IMG/VR virus record: IMGVR_UViG_3300009027_000005
Span: 1-64,000 of that record
Source of the DNA: a virus
Length of the DNA: 64,000 bases
Direction: 5' to 3' (one strand)
The notes beneath the pieces were generated by a model, which saw only the letters and a list, made by a program, of their open reading frames with translations, did not search any database and was not told where the DNA came from. A program made the translations under genes and the position numbers. Every line of letters begins with the position of its first letter. The stretch's first letter is position 1. Positions 1-6,387 of the stretch are shown here, piece by piece.

Positions 1-2
1 CA

Positions 3-1148
3 CAAACTGTTCAAACACAAGAAAGCACTCAAGTTGCGGTGGCAACTGATCCTGCTCCAGTTGAAACAGTCACAGAAGAAGCAGCAATAGAAGAAGCTGT
101 TGAGGAAGTTGCTGCGGTAGAAGAAGTTGCTGCGGTAGAAGAAACAGCGGTAGAAGAAGCTACAGAAGAAGTGGCACCAGAAGAATCATCAGCGTCTAAT
201 GCACCTAGTGCTAATCCTTTGAGTGTAGCAGCAGCCGCAGTTGCAGCAGCAGACAACGTAGCAGGCGCAGCAAGTTCAGGAGCAGTTGCAAACTCACAAG
301 CAAGTGTGACAGCCGCAGAACAAACAAGCGCAGATATACAATCTGACATAGCAGCAGCAGATGCAGTTAACGCAGAACAAACTGCAACAGCAACAGCAGT
401 TGTTGCAGGTTCAACTACAGATATAAACCTTTCTTCAGCTACTACATCAAACGTAGTAGGATCAAGTTCAGATACAACTACAAACACTGGCAGCAGCACA
501 ACAGGCAGTTCAGACACTAGTGTTGCAAGTACAGGTTCTACAGGATCGCAAGATTTTGGATCGCAATCTATGAGCGGAAGCGATGATGGTAGTGGTTCAT
601 TAGAAAGTCAAGCAGTTGCAATGGGTACAACAACAGACACAACAACAGACACAACAGGTTTACCTAGCAGTTTTGGAGAATCAGGTGCAATGAATGTTGT
701 TATATCGTCTACACCAGGACAATCAAATGATCCAGGAGACACAGGTGGTTTGACAATTGAGCTTGTTGTTGATTCTAACTTTGACATTGCAGCCGTAGAT
801 AGTGCAATTAACCTTGCTCTTGCTAGAGTACAAGATTTAGAAACAAACATAGTAGAGGCATCAATCGAAGAAAGCACAGAGTCATTTGAAGATCAAAATG
901 CAAAAGAGGATGCACTAGTTGCAGAAGCACTAGCAGGCACAGACAACGAAGATGCAAATGCTGCACTAATGGGTTACAATCCAAACTTTAGAGCATATCA
1001 ATCAGATGGACTAGCAGACGGAGCATTTTACGCACCTAAAGACATATATGCAGGACAACAGAATTATGATAATCCTAGCGCAAGATTGTTTAATGGGGCA
1101 AGCGATCAACTGCATAGAGATATGGTAAGACAGCAGTATGAAAAATAA
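3..1148 (+). CDS. Acidic, low-complexity probable virion protein (5'-partial)
   Basis: The reading frame is open to the left edge of the window, so the protein is truncated at its N-terminus; the GTG at 39 lies inside the frame and has no reason to be the true start. The first ~60 visible residues are runs of Glu/Ala/Val with near-repeated blocks such as VEEVAAVEE. These are followed by a long Ala/Ser/Thr/Gly-rich, cysteine-free stretch likely to be disordered or fibrous. The last ~70 residues are compositionally normal and look like a small folded domain (YNPNFRAYQ, FYAPKDIYAGQ, HRDMVRQQY). A virion or tail-associated role is inferred only from composition and from the next gene starting 11 bases downstream with a good ribosome site. 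I do not recognise the family. Confidence 0.7.
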   Translation, partial: QTVQTQESTQVAVATDPAPVETVTEEAAIEEAVEEVAAVEEVAAVEETAVEEATEEVAPEESSASNAPSANPLSVAAAAVAAADNVAGAASSGAVANSQASVTAAEQTSADIQSDIAAADAVNAEQTATATAVVAGSTTDINLSSATTSNVVGSSSDTTTNTGSSTTGSSDTSVASTGSTGSQDFGSQSMSGSDDGSGSLESQAVAMGTTTDTTTDTTGLPSSFGESGAMNVVISSTPGQSNDPGDTGGLTIELVVDSNFDIAAVDSAINLALARVQDLETNIVEASIEESTESFEDQNAKEDALVAEALAGTDNEDANAALMGYNPNFRAYQSDGLADGAFYAPKDIYAGQQNYDNPSARLFNGASDQLHRDMVRQQYEK

Positions 1149-1159
1149 AGGAGAGGGCA

Positions 1160-1723
1160 ATGGCTGACAAAGACTTAGGTGAAAGCCTAGAAAATTTAGA
1201 AGAGGGCATAGAAAATCTAAAGAACAAAGAGTTCCGTGTCCTTGGATTTAAAGTAACATTTATGAGTGTTACTGCACTAGTAACTGTAATAGGTACTGTA
1301 CTAGGATCTCTTTACGGTGGCTTCTTGATGTATCAAAAGATAGAAGAAGCAATTGCCTTTGTAGATCAACAGCAAGAGTATCAAGAGCTAATGGCAGGTT
1401 ATGATGACAGAATGACTATCATTGAAACCAAACTTGAAGAAGCAGTAGGTTACACAAACGAAATTAAAAACGACCTAAAAGGTGATATACGCAGAATAGA
1501 AGGTGTAGTTGACACAGTTGAACGTACATCAAAAGAAACTACTAGAGATGTGCAAACTGACATTAGAGCATTTAGAACAGAAATGAAAACTCTAGATAGA
1601 GAACTACGTGAAGACCTAAAAGTGCAGGACAAAGATGTTCGTGACAGAATGGATCAAGTTGAGGCTGACTTAACTGAAAAACTACAAGAGGCACTTGACA
1701 ACCCATTAAACGATATGAAGTAA
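1160..1723 (+). CDS. Membrane-anchored coiled-coil protein
   Basis: 187 residues. A short polar N-terminus (about 1-30) is followed by a hydrophobic segment at about residues 32-57 (FMSVTALVTVIGTVLGSLYG) that should span the membrane. The remaining ~125 residues are a highly charged, heptad-like alpha-helical stretch with many Asp/Glu/Lys/Arg, very probably coiled coil. GGAGAGG lies just before the ATG. The stop overlaps the start of the next small membrane ORF (TAATG), and a lipoprotein-type peptidoglycan hydrolase follows, so a role in the envelope or lysis stage is plausible. It could equally be a membrane-bound assembly or injection accessory. No family is recognised. Confidence 0.75.
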   Translation: MADKDLGESLENLEEGIENLKNKEFRVLGFKVTFMSVTALVTVIGTVLGSLYGGFLMYQKIEEAIAFVDQQQEYQELMAGYDDRMTIIETKLEEAVGYTNEIKNDLKGDIRRIEGVVDTVERTSKETTRDVQTDIRAFRTEMKTLDRELREDLKVQDKDVRDRMDQVEADLTEKLQEALDNPLNDMK

Positions 1724-1821
1724 TGTGGAGTCATAGAGACACAACAGCAATGCACTACATATGGCTATTTGTCATATTGCTTGCAATTCTAGGCAGCACT
1801 GTAGTTGTATTTTTAGGCTAA
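1723..1821 (+). CDS. 32-residue single-span membrane peptide
   Basis: A short ORF starts at the ATG overlapping the upstream stop (TAATG), which suggests translational coupling. It encodes a polar/basic head of about 10 residues (MWSHRDTTAM) followed by about 20 consecutive hydrophobic residues (IWLFVILLAILGSTVVVFLG) ending directly at the stop. That is the layout of a very small transmembrane peptide. Its place between a membrane coiled-coil protein and a lipoprotein-type CHAP hydrolase makes a holin- or lysis-regulator-like role possible, but this is positional inference only. The uninterrupted hydrophobic run and the coupling argue that it is translated. Confidence 0.6.
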   Translation: MWSHRDTTAMHYIWLFVILLAILGSTVVVFLG

Positions 1822-1825
1822 ATAT
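1817..1825 (+). promoter_or_regulatory. Late-promoter-like octamer (GCTAAATAT)
   Basis: GCTAAATAT lies 21 bases before the hydrolase ATG at 1847 and overlaps the end of the small membrane ORF. It resembles the T4 late octamer TATAAATA and equals the core found before the fibre gene at 32217 (GCTAAATAC). A GAAAGGG ribosome site follows. It is weaker than the other copies because the second base is C. Confidence 0.4.
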
Positions 1826-1846
1826 CCAAAGACAAGAAAGGGCTTT

Positions 1847-2389
1847 ATGTCAAAACTATTAGCATTTTTATGTGCAAGCGTTATCCTATCCGCTTGTGGA
1901 GCAGAAATAAAAGATTCTAAACCTTTGCTAACAGCAGCAGAAAAATTAGGACTAGAAGAACGTAGAGACAGGGCAGAACTACGTGAGTACACTGGTGTAG
2001 ATCCTGTGCGTACAGAATGGTGTGCAGCGTTTGTTAATGCAGTTCTTAACGAAAGCAGAATACCAGGAAGCGAAAGCGTAAGTGATGTTCCGCTAATGGC
2101 ACGTTCATTTTTAAAATGGGGCAACACAGTATCTAAAGAAGACATTCGACCAGGAGATCTTGTTGTATTTCCGAGAGGCAATGTAGGATGGCAAGGACAC
2201 GTTGGATTTTATATTAGAACAATAGATCGTAACGGTGTTCCTTACTATGCTATACTTGGCGGCAATCAACGCAACAAGGTGTCAATTGATTTGTATCGTG
2301 CTAATCGTGCGTTAGGCATAAGAAGATCTGAACAGCAAGTTAGCATTCCTACCGAGCTAGATGATTTAACGGTTGACAAAGTACAATAA
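1847..2389 (+). CDS. Lipoprotein-type CHAP-like peptidoglycan hydrolase (candidate endolysin)
   Basis: 180 residues. The N-terminus is a signal sequence ending in a lipobox, LSAC with Cys17, so the mature protein is predicted to be lipid-anchored. The rest fits a CHAP/NlpC-P60-like cysteine hydrolase of the TIGR02594 type: the nucleophile region TEWCAAFVNAV has Cys59, followed by PGDLVVF and GWQGHVGFYI with His118, then LGGNQRNKVSI. Such enzymes cut peptide or amide bonds of peptidoglycan. Following a membrane coiled-coil protein and a tiny membrane peptide, it is the best lysis-enzyme candidate in the window. An envelope-modifying or entry enzyme is an alternative. A lipidated endolysin would be unusual because secretion would bypass holin control. 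Confidence 0.75.
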   Translation: MSKLLAFLCASVILSACGAEIKDSKPLLTAAEKLGLEERRDRAELREYTGVDPVRTEWCAAFVNAVLNESRIPGSESVSDVPLMARSFLKWGNTVSKEDIRPGDLVVFPRGNVGWQGHVGFYIRTIDRNGVPYYAILGGNQRNKVSIDLYRANRALGIRRSEQQVSIPTELDDLTVDKVQ

Positions 2390-2400
2390 TTGTGTATAAT
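2373..2400 (+). promoter_or_regulatory. Sigma70-like promoter for the peroxiredoxin unit
   Basis: TTGACA at 2373-2378 and TATAAT at 2395-2400 are separated by 16 bp, both perfect consensus hexamers. The -35 lies inside the 3' end of the hydrolase gene. The same GGTTGACAAA context is found at 48441. The site is 59 bases upstream of the ATG at 2459. Confidence 0.8.
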
Positions 2401-2458
2401 AAATAATGTGGGCAATTTGTCCATATTTCTAATCTGCAGACAGACACAGGAGAATTTT

Positions 2459-2992
2459 ATGATTGAAGGATTTAAGTTACCACATGTAACATTTAAAACA
2501 CGGGTGCGTGATGAAAGTATTGGCGGCGATAACCCTTATCGTTGGGAAGATAAAACTACAGACGATTACTTTAAAGGTAAGCGTGTAGTACTATTTTCAC
2601 TCCCTGGAGCGTTCACGCCAACTTGTTCTACTTACCAGCTTCCGGGCTTTGAAGAAAACTACGATAATATTCGTAACCAAGACATCGATGAAATTTATTG
2701 TATGAGTGTTAACGATGCATTTGTTATGAATGCTTGGGCAAAGTCACAAGACATACAAAATGTAAAAGTTATTCCAGATGGCTCAGGCAACTTTACTCGC
2801 TTTATGGGTATGTTGATTGGAAAGAACCATTTAGGCTTTGGTAACCGTTCTTGGCGTTATATGGCAATCATTAACGATGGTTTTGTTGAAAAGTGGTGGC
2901 AAGAACCTGGCATTAACAACGATGGCACCGATGATGATCCATATGTAGAATCAACACCAGAAAATTGCATAAAATATCTTGAAAATAGATAA
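2459..2992 (+). CDS. Peroxiredoxin (Prx5/AhpE-type redoxin)
   Basis: 177 residues from the ATG at 2459, chosen because AGGAG lies eight bases before it and the promoter elements at 2373-2400 rule out an earlier start. The peroxidatic signature PGAFTPTCS contains Thr53 and Cys56. It is followed by a thioredoxin-fold core (VKVIPDGSGNFTRFMGM, SWRYMAIINDGFVEKWW) typical of Prx5-like enzymes, which reduce peroxides using a thiol donor. Other cysteines are present, but I cannot tell whether one is resolving. As a phage auxiliary gene it could protect infected cells from oxidative stress. Its own strong host-type promoter suggests expression before late structural genes. It overlaps the next gene by 14 bases. 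Confidence 0.88.
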   Translation: MIEGFKLPHVTFKTRVRDESIGGDNPYRWEDKTTDDYFKGKRVVLFSLPGAFTPTCSTYQLPGFEENYDNIRNQDIDEIYCMSVNDAFVMNAWAKSQDIQNVKVIPDGSGNFTRFMGMLIGKNHLGFGNRSWRYMAIINDGFVEKWWQEPGINNDGTDDDPYVESTPENCIKYLENR

Positions 2993-3677
2993 AGCACTTA
3001 TAATTCGCAGACTCCAAGTTCCATTATCTATGGAATATGCACAAATTTGTGCGGAGTCTTGCGAAAAATATAATCTTCCGTACGAATTTATAGATGCAGT
3101 TGAGTTTTTAAACTGCAAAAAAGCATTTCAATCTGTAGGAACCTACAAAAACGGAAATTATCATATAAGAGATGGCAACTGTTGTTGTCATGCATCACAT
3201 ATAAAGTGTTGGAAACGGATTATTGAATTAAACAAAGCATGTATAATTTTAGAACATGATGCAGTAGTAAAGGGTAATGTATGTAATATTGATATACCTG
3301 ATATGGCTACAGTAACGTTCGGTCATAGAGTTGGTAGTATTGATGACTATAGTCCACCAGAAGAAGCATACAAATTAGTAAGAATAAAAAGATCATTAGG
3401 TGTACATGCTTGTGGCTTAACACCTATAAGTGCAAAATGGTTATGGGAACATGCAAGAGACAACGGAGTAAAAGCAGAAGTTGATCATTTATTAATGATG
3501 AGACCTCCTACACTATTACCGTTGTATGTATGTGAACCACCTCAAGTAGTATGTTGGGAAAGAGTTTCTACTTCTAAATTTACAAAAGATAATCACATAG
3601 ATGATAGACCTAATGAAACTATAAAAGTTTTTCCAGAATCTATTACTGAAGGCTGGAAAAAAGGCAAAAAAATATAA
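2979..3677 (+). CDS. Glycosyltransferase family 25-like protein
   Basis: 232 residues from a TTG start that overlaps the peroxiredoxin stop; the first in-frame ATG (3030) would remove the first beta strand. Family GT25 features are visible: an N-terminal strand (KALIIRRLQVPLS), the CCCHASHIKCWKRI block equivalent to the usual CxxSHxxxW region, the acidic metal/sugar-nucleotide site IILEHDAV (Glu92, Asp94), and GVHACGLTPISAKWLW near the C-terminal half. GT25 enzymes add galactose or glucose to lipopolysaccharide and similar acceptors. The substrate here is unknown. Co-transcription with the peroxiredoxin places it in the early/middle unit. Confidence 0.75.
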   Translation: MKIDKALIIRRLQVPLSMEYAQICAESCEKYNLPYEFIDAVEFLNCKKAFQSVGTYKNGNYHIRDGNCCCHASHIKCWKRIIELNKACIILEHDAVVKGNVCNIDIPDMATVTFGHRVGSIDDYSPPEEAYKLVRIKRSLGVHACGLTPISAKWLWEHARDNGVKAEVDHLLMMRPPTLLPLYVCEPPQVVCWERVSTSKFTKDNHIDDRPNETIKVFPESITEGWKKGKKI

Positions 3678-3685
3678 AAAAATGG

Positions 3686-3713
3686 TTGACTTTTATTTGT
3701 AAGATGTTATATT
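3686..3713 (+). promoter_or_regulatory. Sigma70-like promoter for the structured RNA
   Basis: TTGACT (3686-3691) and TATATT (3708-3713) are separated by 16 bp, the same spacing as the promoters at 2373 and 48443. It lies 8 bp after the glycosyltransferase stop. The predicted start is near 3720, at the beginning of a structured non-coding stretch. Confidence 0.65.
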
Positions 3714-3718
3714 AATAA

Positions 3719-3959
3719 TATAACAAGACGTTGTTATACGGGTTGGCGCTAATAATTTCCAATCTAGAGGAAATAGGCGCACTTGGTTAGGGGTAGTGCC
3801 CGGCATGTACTACAGAGATGTAGAGTATGCTAACTGCGATACTAAGCAGAACCGAGGTTCTAGGCGTAACAGATGAAAGGTATCTAGACGCATAGTTGGA
3901 GGTAAACCCAAGTCCTTCACCCACCCTTATTTTAAAGCCCGCCACTGTGCGGGCTTTTT
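3719..3959 (+). ncRNA. Probable free-standing structured RNA (~240 nt), family not recognised
   Basis: The interval has no convincing ORF but is bracketed by a promoter and a strong intrinsic terminator. Helices visible in order are: TATAACAA/TTGTTATA with a GACG loop (3719-3738); ATTTCC/GGAAAT (3755-3774); GCACT/AGTGC (3779-3799); a 12-bp helix with one A-A mismatch capped by a GAGA (GNRA) tetraloop (3803-3830); CTGC/GCAG (3834-3849); and AGAAC/GTTCT with a CGAG loop (3848-3861), which competes with it. GGGTT at 3740 can pair with AACCC at 3905, closing the domain. The next gene has its own late promoter after the terminator, so this is more likely a trans-acting RNA than a riboswitch. It does not match the tmRNA, RNase P, 6S or tRNA signatures I know. 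Confidence 0.6.
3934..3959 (+). terminator. Intrinsic terminator of the structured RNA
   Basis: AAAGCCCGC and GCGGGCTTT form a perfect 9-bp stem around the CACTGT loop, running into a T-tract. It ends the RNA 9 bases before the late octamer of the following structural unit, cleanly separating the two transcripts. Confidence 0.9.
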
Positions 3960-3967
3960 CCTTTTGT

Positions 3968-3976
3968 GATAAATAC
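3968..3976 (+). promoter_or_regulatory. Late promoter octamer (GATAAATAC)
   Basis: GATAAATAC matches the T4 late consensus TATAAATA at seven of eight positions. It gives an ~80-nt leader before the ATG at 4058. The leader contains small hairpins (CCGC/GCGG at about 3993-4003 and GCTG/CAGC at about 4011-4024), and AAGGAG precedes the ATG. Confidence 0.65.
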
Positions 3977-4057
3977 TTGTGTCTAATAGTGTGCCGCAAG
4001 GCGGACTTATGCTGTACCCGCAGCGTAGACCTAGAACGTCAAATAAGGAGAAAAACA

Positions 4058-4441
4058 ATGGGAAGACCAATAAACAAAAGAAAAATAGGCCAAGGCTTAG
4101 GAAAAATTGAAGTATCAACTGTAAAATTTGCAGCAGGTGGTGAAGTAACTAATGCATGGATTGTTTCGCAACGATCATCAAATAAATTTATTGTATCAGA
4201 CGGTACTAAAACTGAAACATGTACACTAGTTAACAAAGCATCAGGTGCATTAGGTGCTAGCGAATTTAATATTAATGCTGTATTGGACGACTCTACTGTT
4301 GTACAAGTTACTAAACTTTATAATAGAAAGATTCAATACGAAGCAGGCACAACTGATGTAGATACTATAAAGTATAATGTTGGACCAGGCGACGAAAACG
4401 ATGATGCATCAGGAACAGCAACAGTTCCGGTTCAAGACTAA
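4058..4441 (+). CDS. Small virion-type protein, first gene of the fibre operon
   Basis: 127 residues from the ATG at 4058, which has AAGGAG eight bases upstream; the longer frame would run back through the terminator and promoter. It has a basic N-terminus (MGRPINKRKIGQGLGKI), then an all-beta-looking chain rich in Val, Thr, Ala and Asn, and an acidic tail (DENDDASG). There is no signal peptide or cysteine-rich site apart from one Cys. It heads a tightly packed run of fibre-type genes from the octamer at 3968. A head-decoration or fibre-associated role is possible but not shown. Confidence 0.65.
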   Translation: MGRPINKRKIGQGLGKIEVSTVKFAAGGEVTNAWIVSQRSSNKFIVSDGTKTETCTLVNKASGALGASEFNINAVLDDSTVVQVTKLYNRKIQYEAGTTDVDTIKYNVGPGDENDDASGTATVPVQD

Positions 4442-4453
4442 TAGGAATAGTAA

Positions 4454-5407
4454 ATGTCAAAATACGTAAAAACCAGTGGTGATTTTACGATAAAGACATC
4501 TTCTGGTGGTACCATAAAATTGGACACAGGCGGTGAAGTGGGTTTAGTTTGGGTAACCGGCGACCTACGAGTCCAAGGTACCACCACTACTGTTCAATCA
4601 ACTGATGTAACAATAACCGACAACATAATAGAATTAAATTCTGGCGAAACATCAGGCGAAGTTACATTAGGTTCATCGGGTATAAGAATTGTTAGAGATG
4701 TAAATCCTGGCGCCGACGCTTATTGGGCGTATCACGACGATACTCCTGATTCTATAAATGGAAGAGGTTTATGGAGAGCACGACACGATAGCGGCGATTT
4801 TGTAGGTATTGCAACTAATTATATTAATACTAGCGGAAGTAATTTATATCTAATTAATTCTAATAGCGGTGTTGTTACAGTCGGAACAAGTCTTAATTAT
4901 GAAAATAGAGTAACTGATCCTAATCACGTACCTAATAAAAAGTATGTAGATGATTCTATTTCAACTGCATTTGCAACAGTTCTCTTACCACAAATTGGTG
5001 ATGGTGTATTAACGCCGTCTGGTATTGTTGTAAGAGATGAAGAAACTAGCGGTGTAGATAGTCGTATTGATTTTTCAATCGATAGTGCAGTAGTTGCTCA
5101 ATTATATTCTGATGGTTTTGAATTTACAGATATTAGAATCAGTGGAACAACAATCGAAACAATAACCACTGATGCCGACGATTTACTTTTAAGAGCGTGG
5201 GGCGACGGTTCTGTTAGAATTGAAGACACATTGTTAATTAATAAAGTGCCTTCGGGATATACTCCTAGTGTTCCAGACGACGGTGTTAAAGTGTATACAT
5301 CAAATGAATACTCAGGAAAAACAGGAATATATTTCGTAAATGAGAACGAAACTAGAGATGAATTAGTAAGTAAAAATAGATCTTTACTTTTTAGTATGAT
5401 ATTTTAA
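4454..5407 (+). CDS. Tail-fibre-like structural protein
   Basis: 317 residues, Gly/Ser/Thr/Asp-rich and predicted almost entirely beta. The N-terminal part has short repeated strand motifs (DFTIKTSSGGTIKLDTGG, TTVQSTDVTITDNIIELNSG) typical of triple-stranded phage fibre shafts. VPNKKYVDDSIS in the middle matches the NKKYVD-type motif common in phage fibre proteins and echoes ATNKGYVDTQI of the gene at 34974. The C-terminus ends in a hydrophobic patch (SLLFSMIF). It lies 12 bases after the previous gene. Function as a fibre or whisker subunit is inferred from composition. Confidence 0.65.
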   Translation: MSKYVKTSGDFTIKTSSGGTIKLDTGGEVGLVWVTGDLRVQGTTTTVQSTDVTITDNIIELNSGETSGEVTLGSSGIRIVRDVNPGADAYWAYHDDTPDSINGRGLWRARHDSGDFVGIATNYINTSGSNLYLINSNSGVVTVGTSLNYENRVTDPNHVPNKKYVDDSISTAFATVLLPQIGDGVLTPSGIVVRDEETSGVDSRIDFSIDSAVVAQLYSDGFEFTDIRISGTTIETITTDADDLLLRAWGDGSVRIEDTLLINKVPSGYTPSVPDDGVKVYTSNEYSGKTGIYFVNENETRDELVSKNRSLLFSMIF

Positions 5408-5416
5408 GGAACAACA

Positions 5417-5782
5417 ATGGCAATAATAAATGCGCAATTAAAAACAACTCCTACAGAAATACTCGACCCAACAGGTGTAGGAGTACCTGTAGGCGCAGTT
5501 CCTACAGGTAAATCATATGCAATAACAAATATATTAGTTTGTAATACAAATTTAACAGATGATGCAACTTTTGATATGCATCTTATACCTTCAGGCGATC
5601 CTTTAGACAACGCAGTTACAGCAGTTGTTAGAAGTTTAACTCTCCCCCCAGGAGAAACTTTTACGTTTGATTCAGAAAGAATAATTTTAGAAGAAGGTGA
5701 TAAAATTAGTTTTGTTGCAACACCAGATATAGGCAGCGGCTTAACTAATCTTGCAGCAACAGTAAGTTATTTGGAAGTATAA
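5417..5782 (+). CDS. Small beta-rich protein of the fibre operon (adapter-like)
   Basis: 121 residues with AAGGAAC before the ATG. The pattern (YAITNILVCNT, then ATFDMHLIP, then LTLPPGETFTFDSERIILEEGDKISFVA) looks like a single beta-sandwich. Two similar small proteins lie later in the cluster (12371 and 22977) with the same order: an I/V-rich strand pair, a 'PP/PANA' turn and an 'L.EGDK/AGEKL' strand. They are likely paralogues serving as attachment or adapter subunits next to the large fibres. The stop overlaps the next start (TAATG). Confidence 0.65.
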   Translation: MAIINAQLKTTPTEILDPTGVGVPVGAVPTGKSYAITNILVCNTNLTDDATFDMHLIPSGDPLDNAVTAVVRSLTLPPGETFTFDSERIILEEGDKISFVATPDIGSGLTNLAATVSYLEV

Positions 5783-6360
5783 TGAGATTATTAAAAGCAC
5801 AGAACACAAATCTTAGAAGTATTACTGGCAAAGGCGTTAAATATGACGTTGACGATCAAGTAATAGTCGATAGTGAACGTGCTATGGTTGTTCCAAAAGG
5901 GCCTTACAACGAACAACCTGGATTTGCAGGCGATTTTACTTATCCTGCTGTTATTACCGCAGCAAACGAAGGACAAATTAGATATAATACAACAGACAAT
6001 CAATTAGAGGCATATCAAAACGGGGCTTGGAGAGAAATAAGATTCAAAGAGCCTAATCAAGATCCTGGAATAGTTTGGCAAAACCTAGGTGTTGGTGATG
6101 CAACTGAAACTGTATTCGGGGAATTAAACAGCGGAGATGCAGATTATCCATATCCAGAATCAGCAGAGCATATTATTGTTCTTATAGAGAACGTTATCCA
6201 AATACCTGTTACAAACTATGAAATAAAACAAACAGCACAAGTTGATCTAACAGGTCCAAATGCTCCTTATACAGCAACTGGAACAGGTTGGTGGATTGAA
6301 TTTACAAGTGCAGTTCCATTAGGCAAACCTGTAACCGTAATCCACAACTTAGACAAATAA
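5782..6360 (+). CDS. Fibre-associated structural protein
   Basis: 192 residues, translationally coupled to the previous gene. The motif EGQIRYNTTDNQLEAYQNGAWREI matches the trimeric phage fibre element 'G.IRYNT....FE.Y.G.W', which recurs in the large adhesins at 6388, 9028 and their C-termini (TGMIRYNTDDNTFEGYDGNW). The C-terminal ~90 residues form another beta-rich unit (TGTGWWIEFTSAVPLGKPVTVIHN). It is probably a fibre segment or connector. No enzymatic motif is seen. Confidence 0.65.
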   Translation: MRLLKAQNTNLRSITGKGVKYDVDDQVIVDSERAMVVPKGPYNEQPGFAGDFTYPAVITAANEGQIRYNTTDNQLEAYQNGAWREIRFKEPNQDPGIVWQNLGVGDATETVFGELNSGDADYPYPESAEHIIVLIENVIQIPVTNYEIKQTAQVDLTGPNAPYTATGTGWWIEFTSAVPLGKPVTVIHNLDK

Positions 6361-6369
6361 AATAAATAC
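6361..6369 (+). promoter_or_regulatory. Late promoter octamer (AATAAATAC) overlapping an RBS hairpin
   Basis: AATAAATAC directly follows the stop of the preceding gene. By T4 late-promoter geometry transcription would start near 6374, inside the 5' arm of the hairpin at 6369-6386. Confidence 0.6.
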
Positions 6370-6386
6370 AGTATCGGGAGATACTG
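6369..6386 (+). promoter_or_regulatory. Ribosome-site-sequestering hairpin before the 826-residue adhesin
   Basis: CAGTATC and GATACTG form a perfect 7-bp stem around GGGA. The Shine-Dalgarno GGGAG (6376-6380) lies in the loop and first stem base, 7 nt before the ATG at 6388. It can fold only in transcripts coming from upstream; those starting at the late octamer lose most of the 5' arm. Confidence 0.6.
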
Positions 6387-6387
6387 A

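Noticed and set aside
39-41. GTG at 39 as the real start of the first gene
   Set aside because: The same frame is open to the window edge with similar composition and there is no Shine-Dalgarno, so the gene most likely begins outside the window.
3779-3800. tRNA D-arm-like stretch (GCACT ... GGTTAGGGGT ... AGTGC)
   Set aside because: No acceptor stem, anticodon arm or GTTC-type T-arm could be found at the right distances; it fits better as one helix of the longer structured RNA.
3934-3959. GCCACTG, a core sequence of cobalamin riboswitches
   Set aside because: It lies in the loop of the intrinsic terminator, and none of the other conserved cobalamin-riboswitch elements is present.
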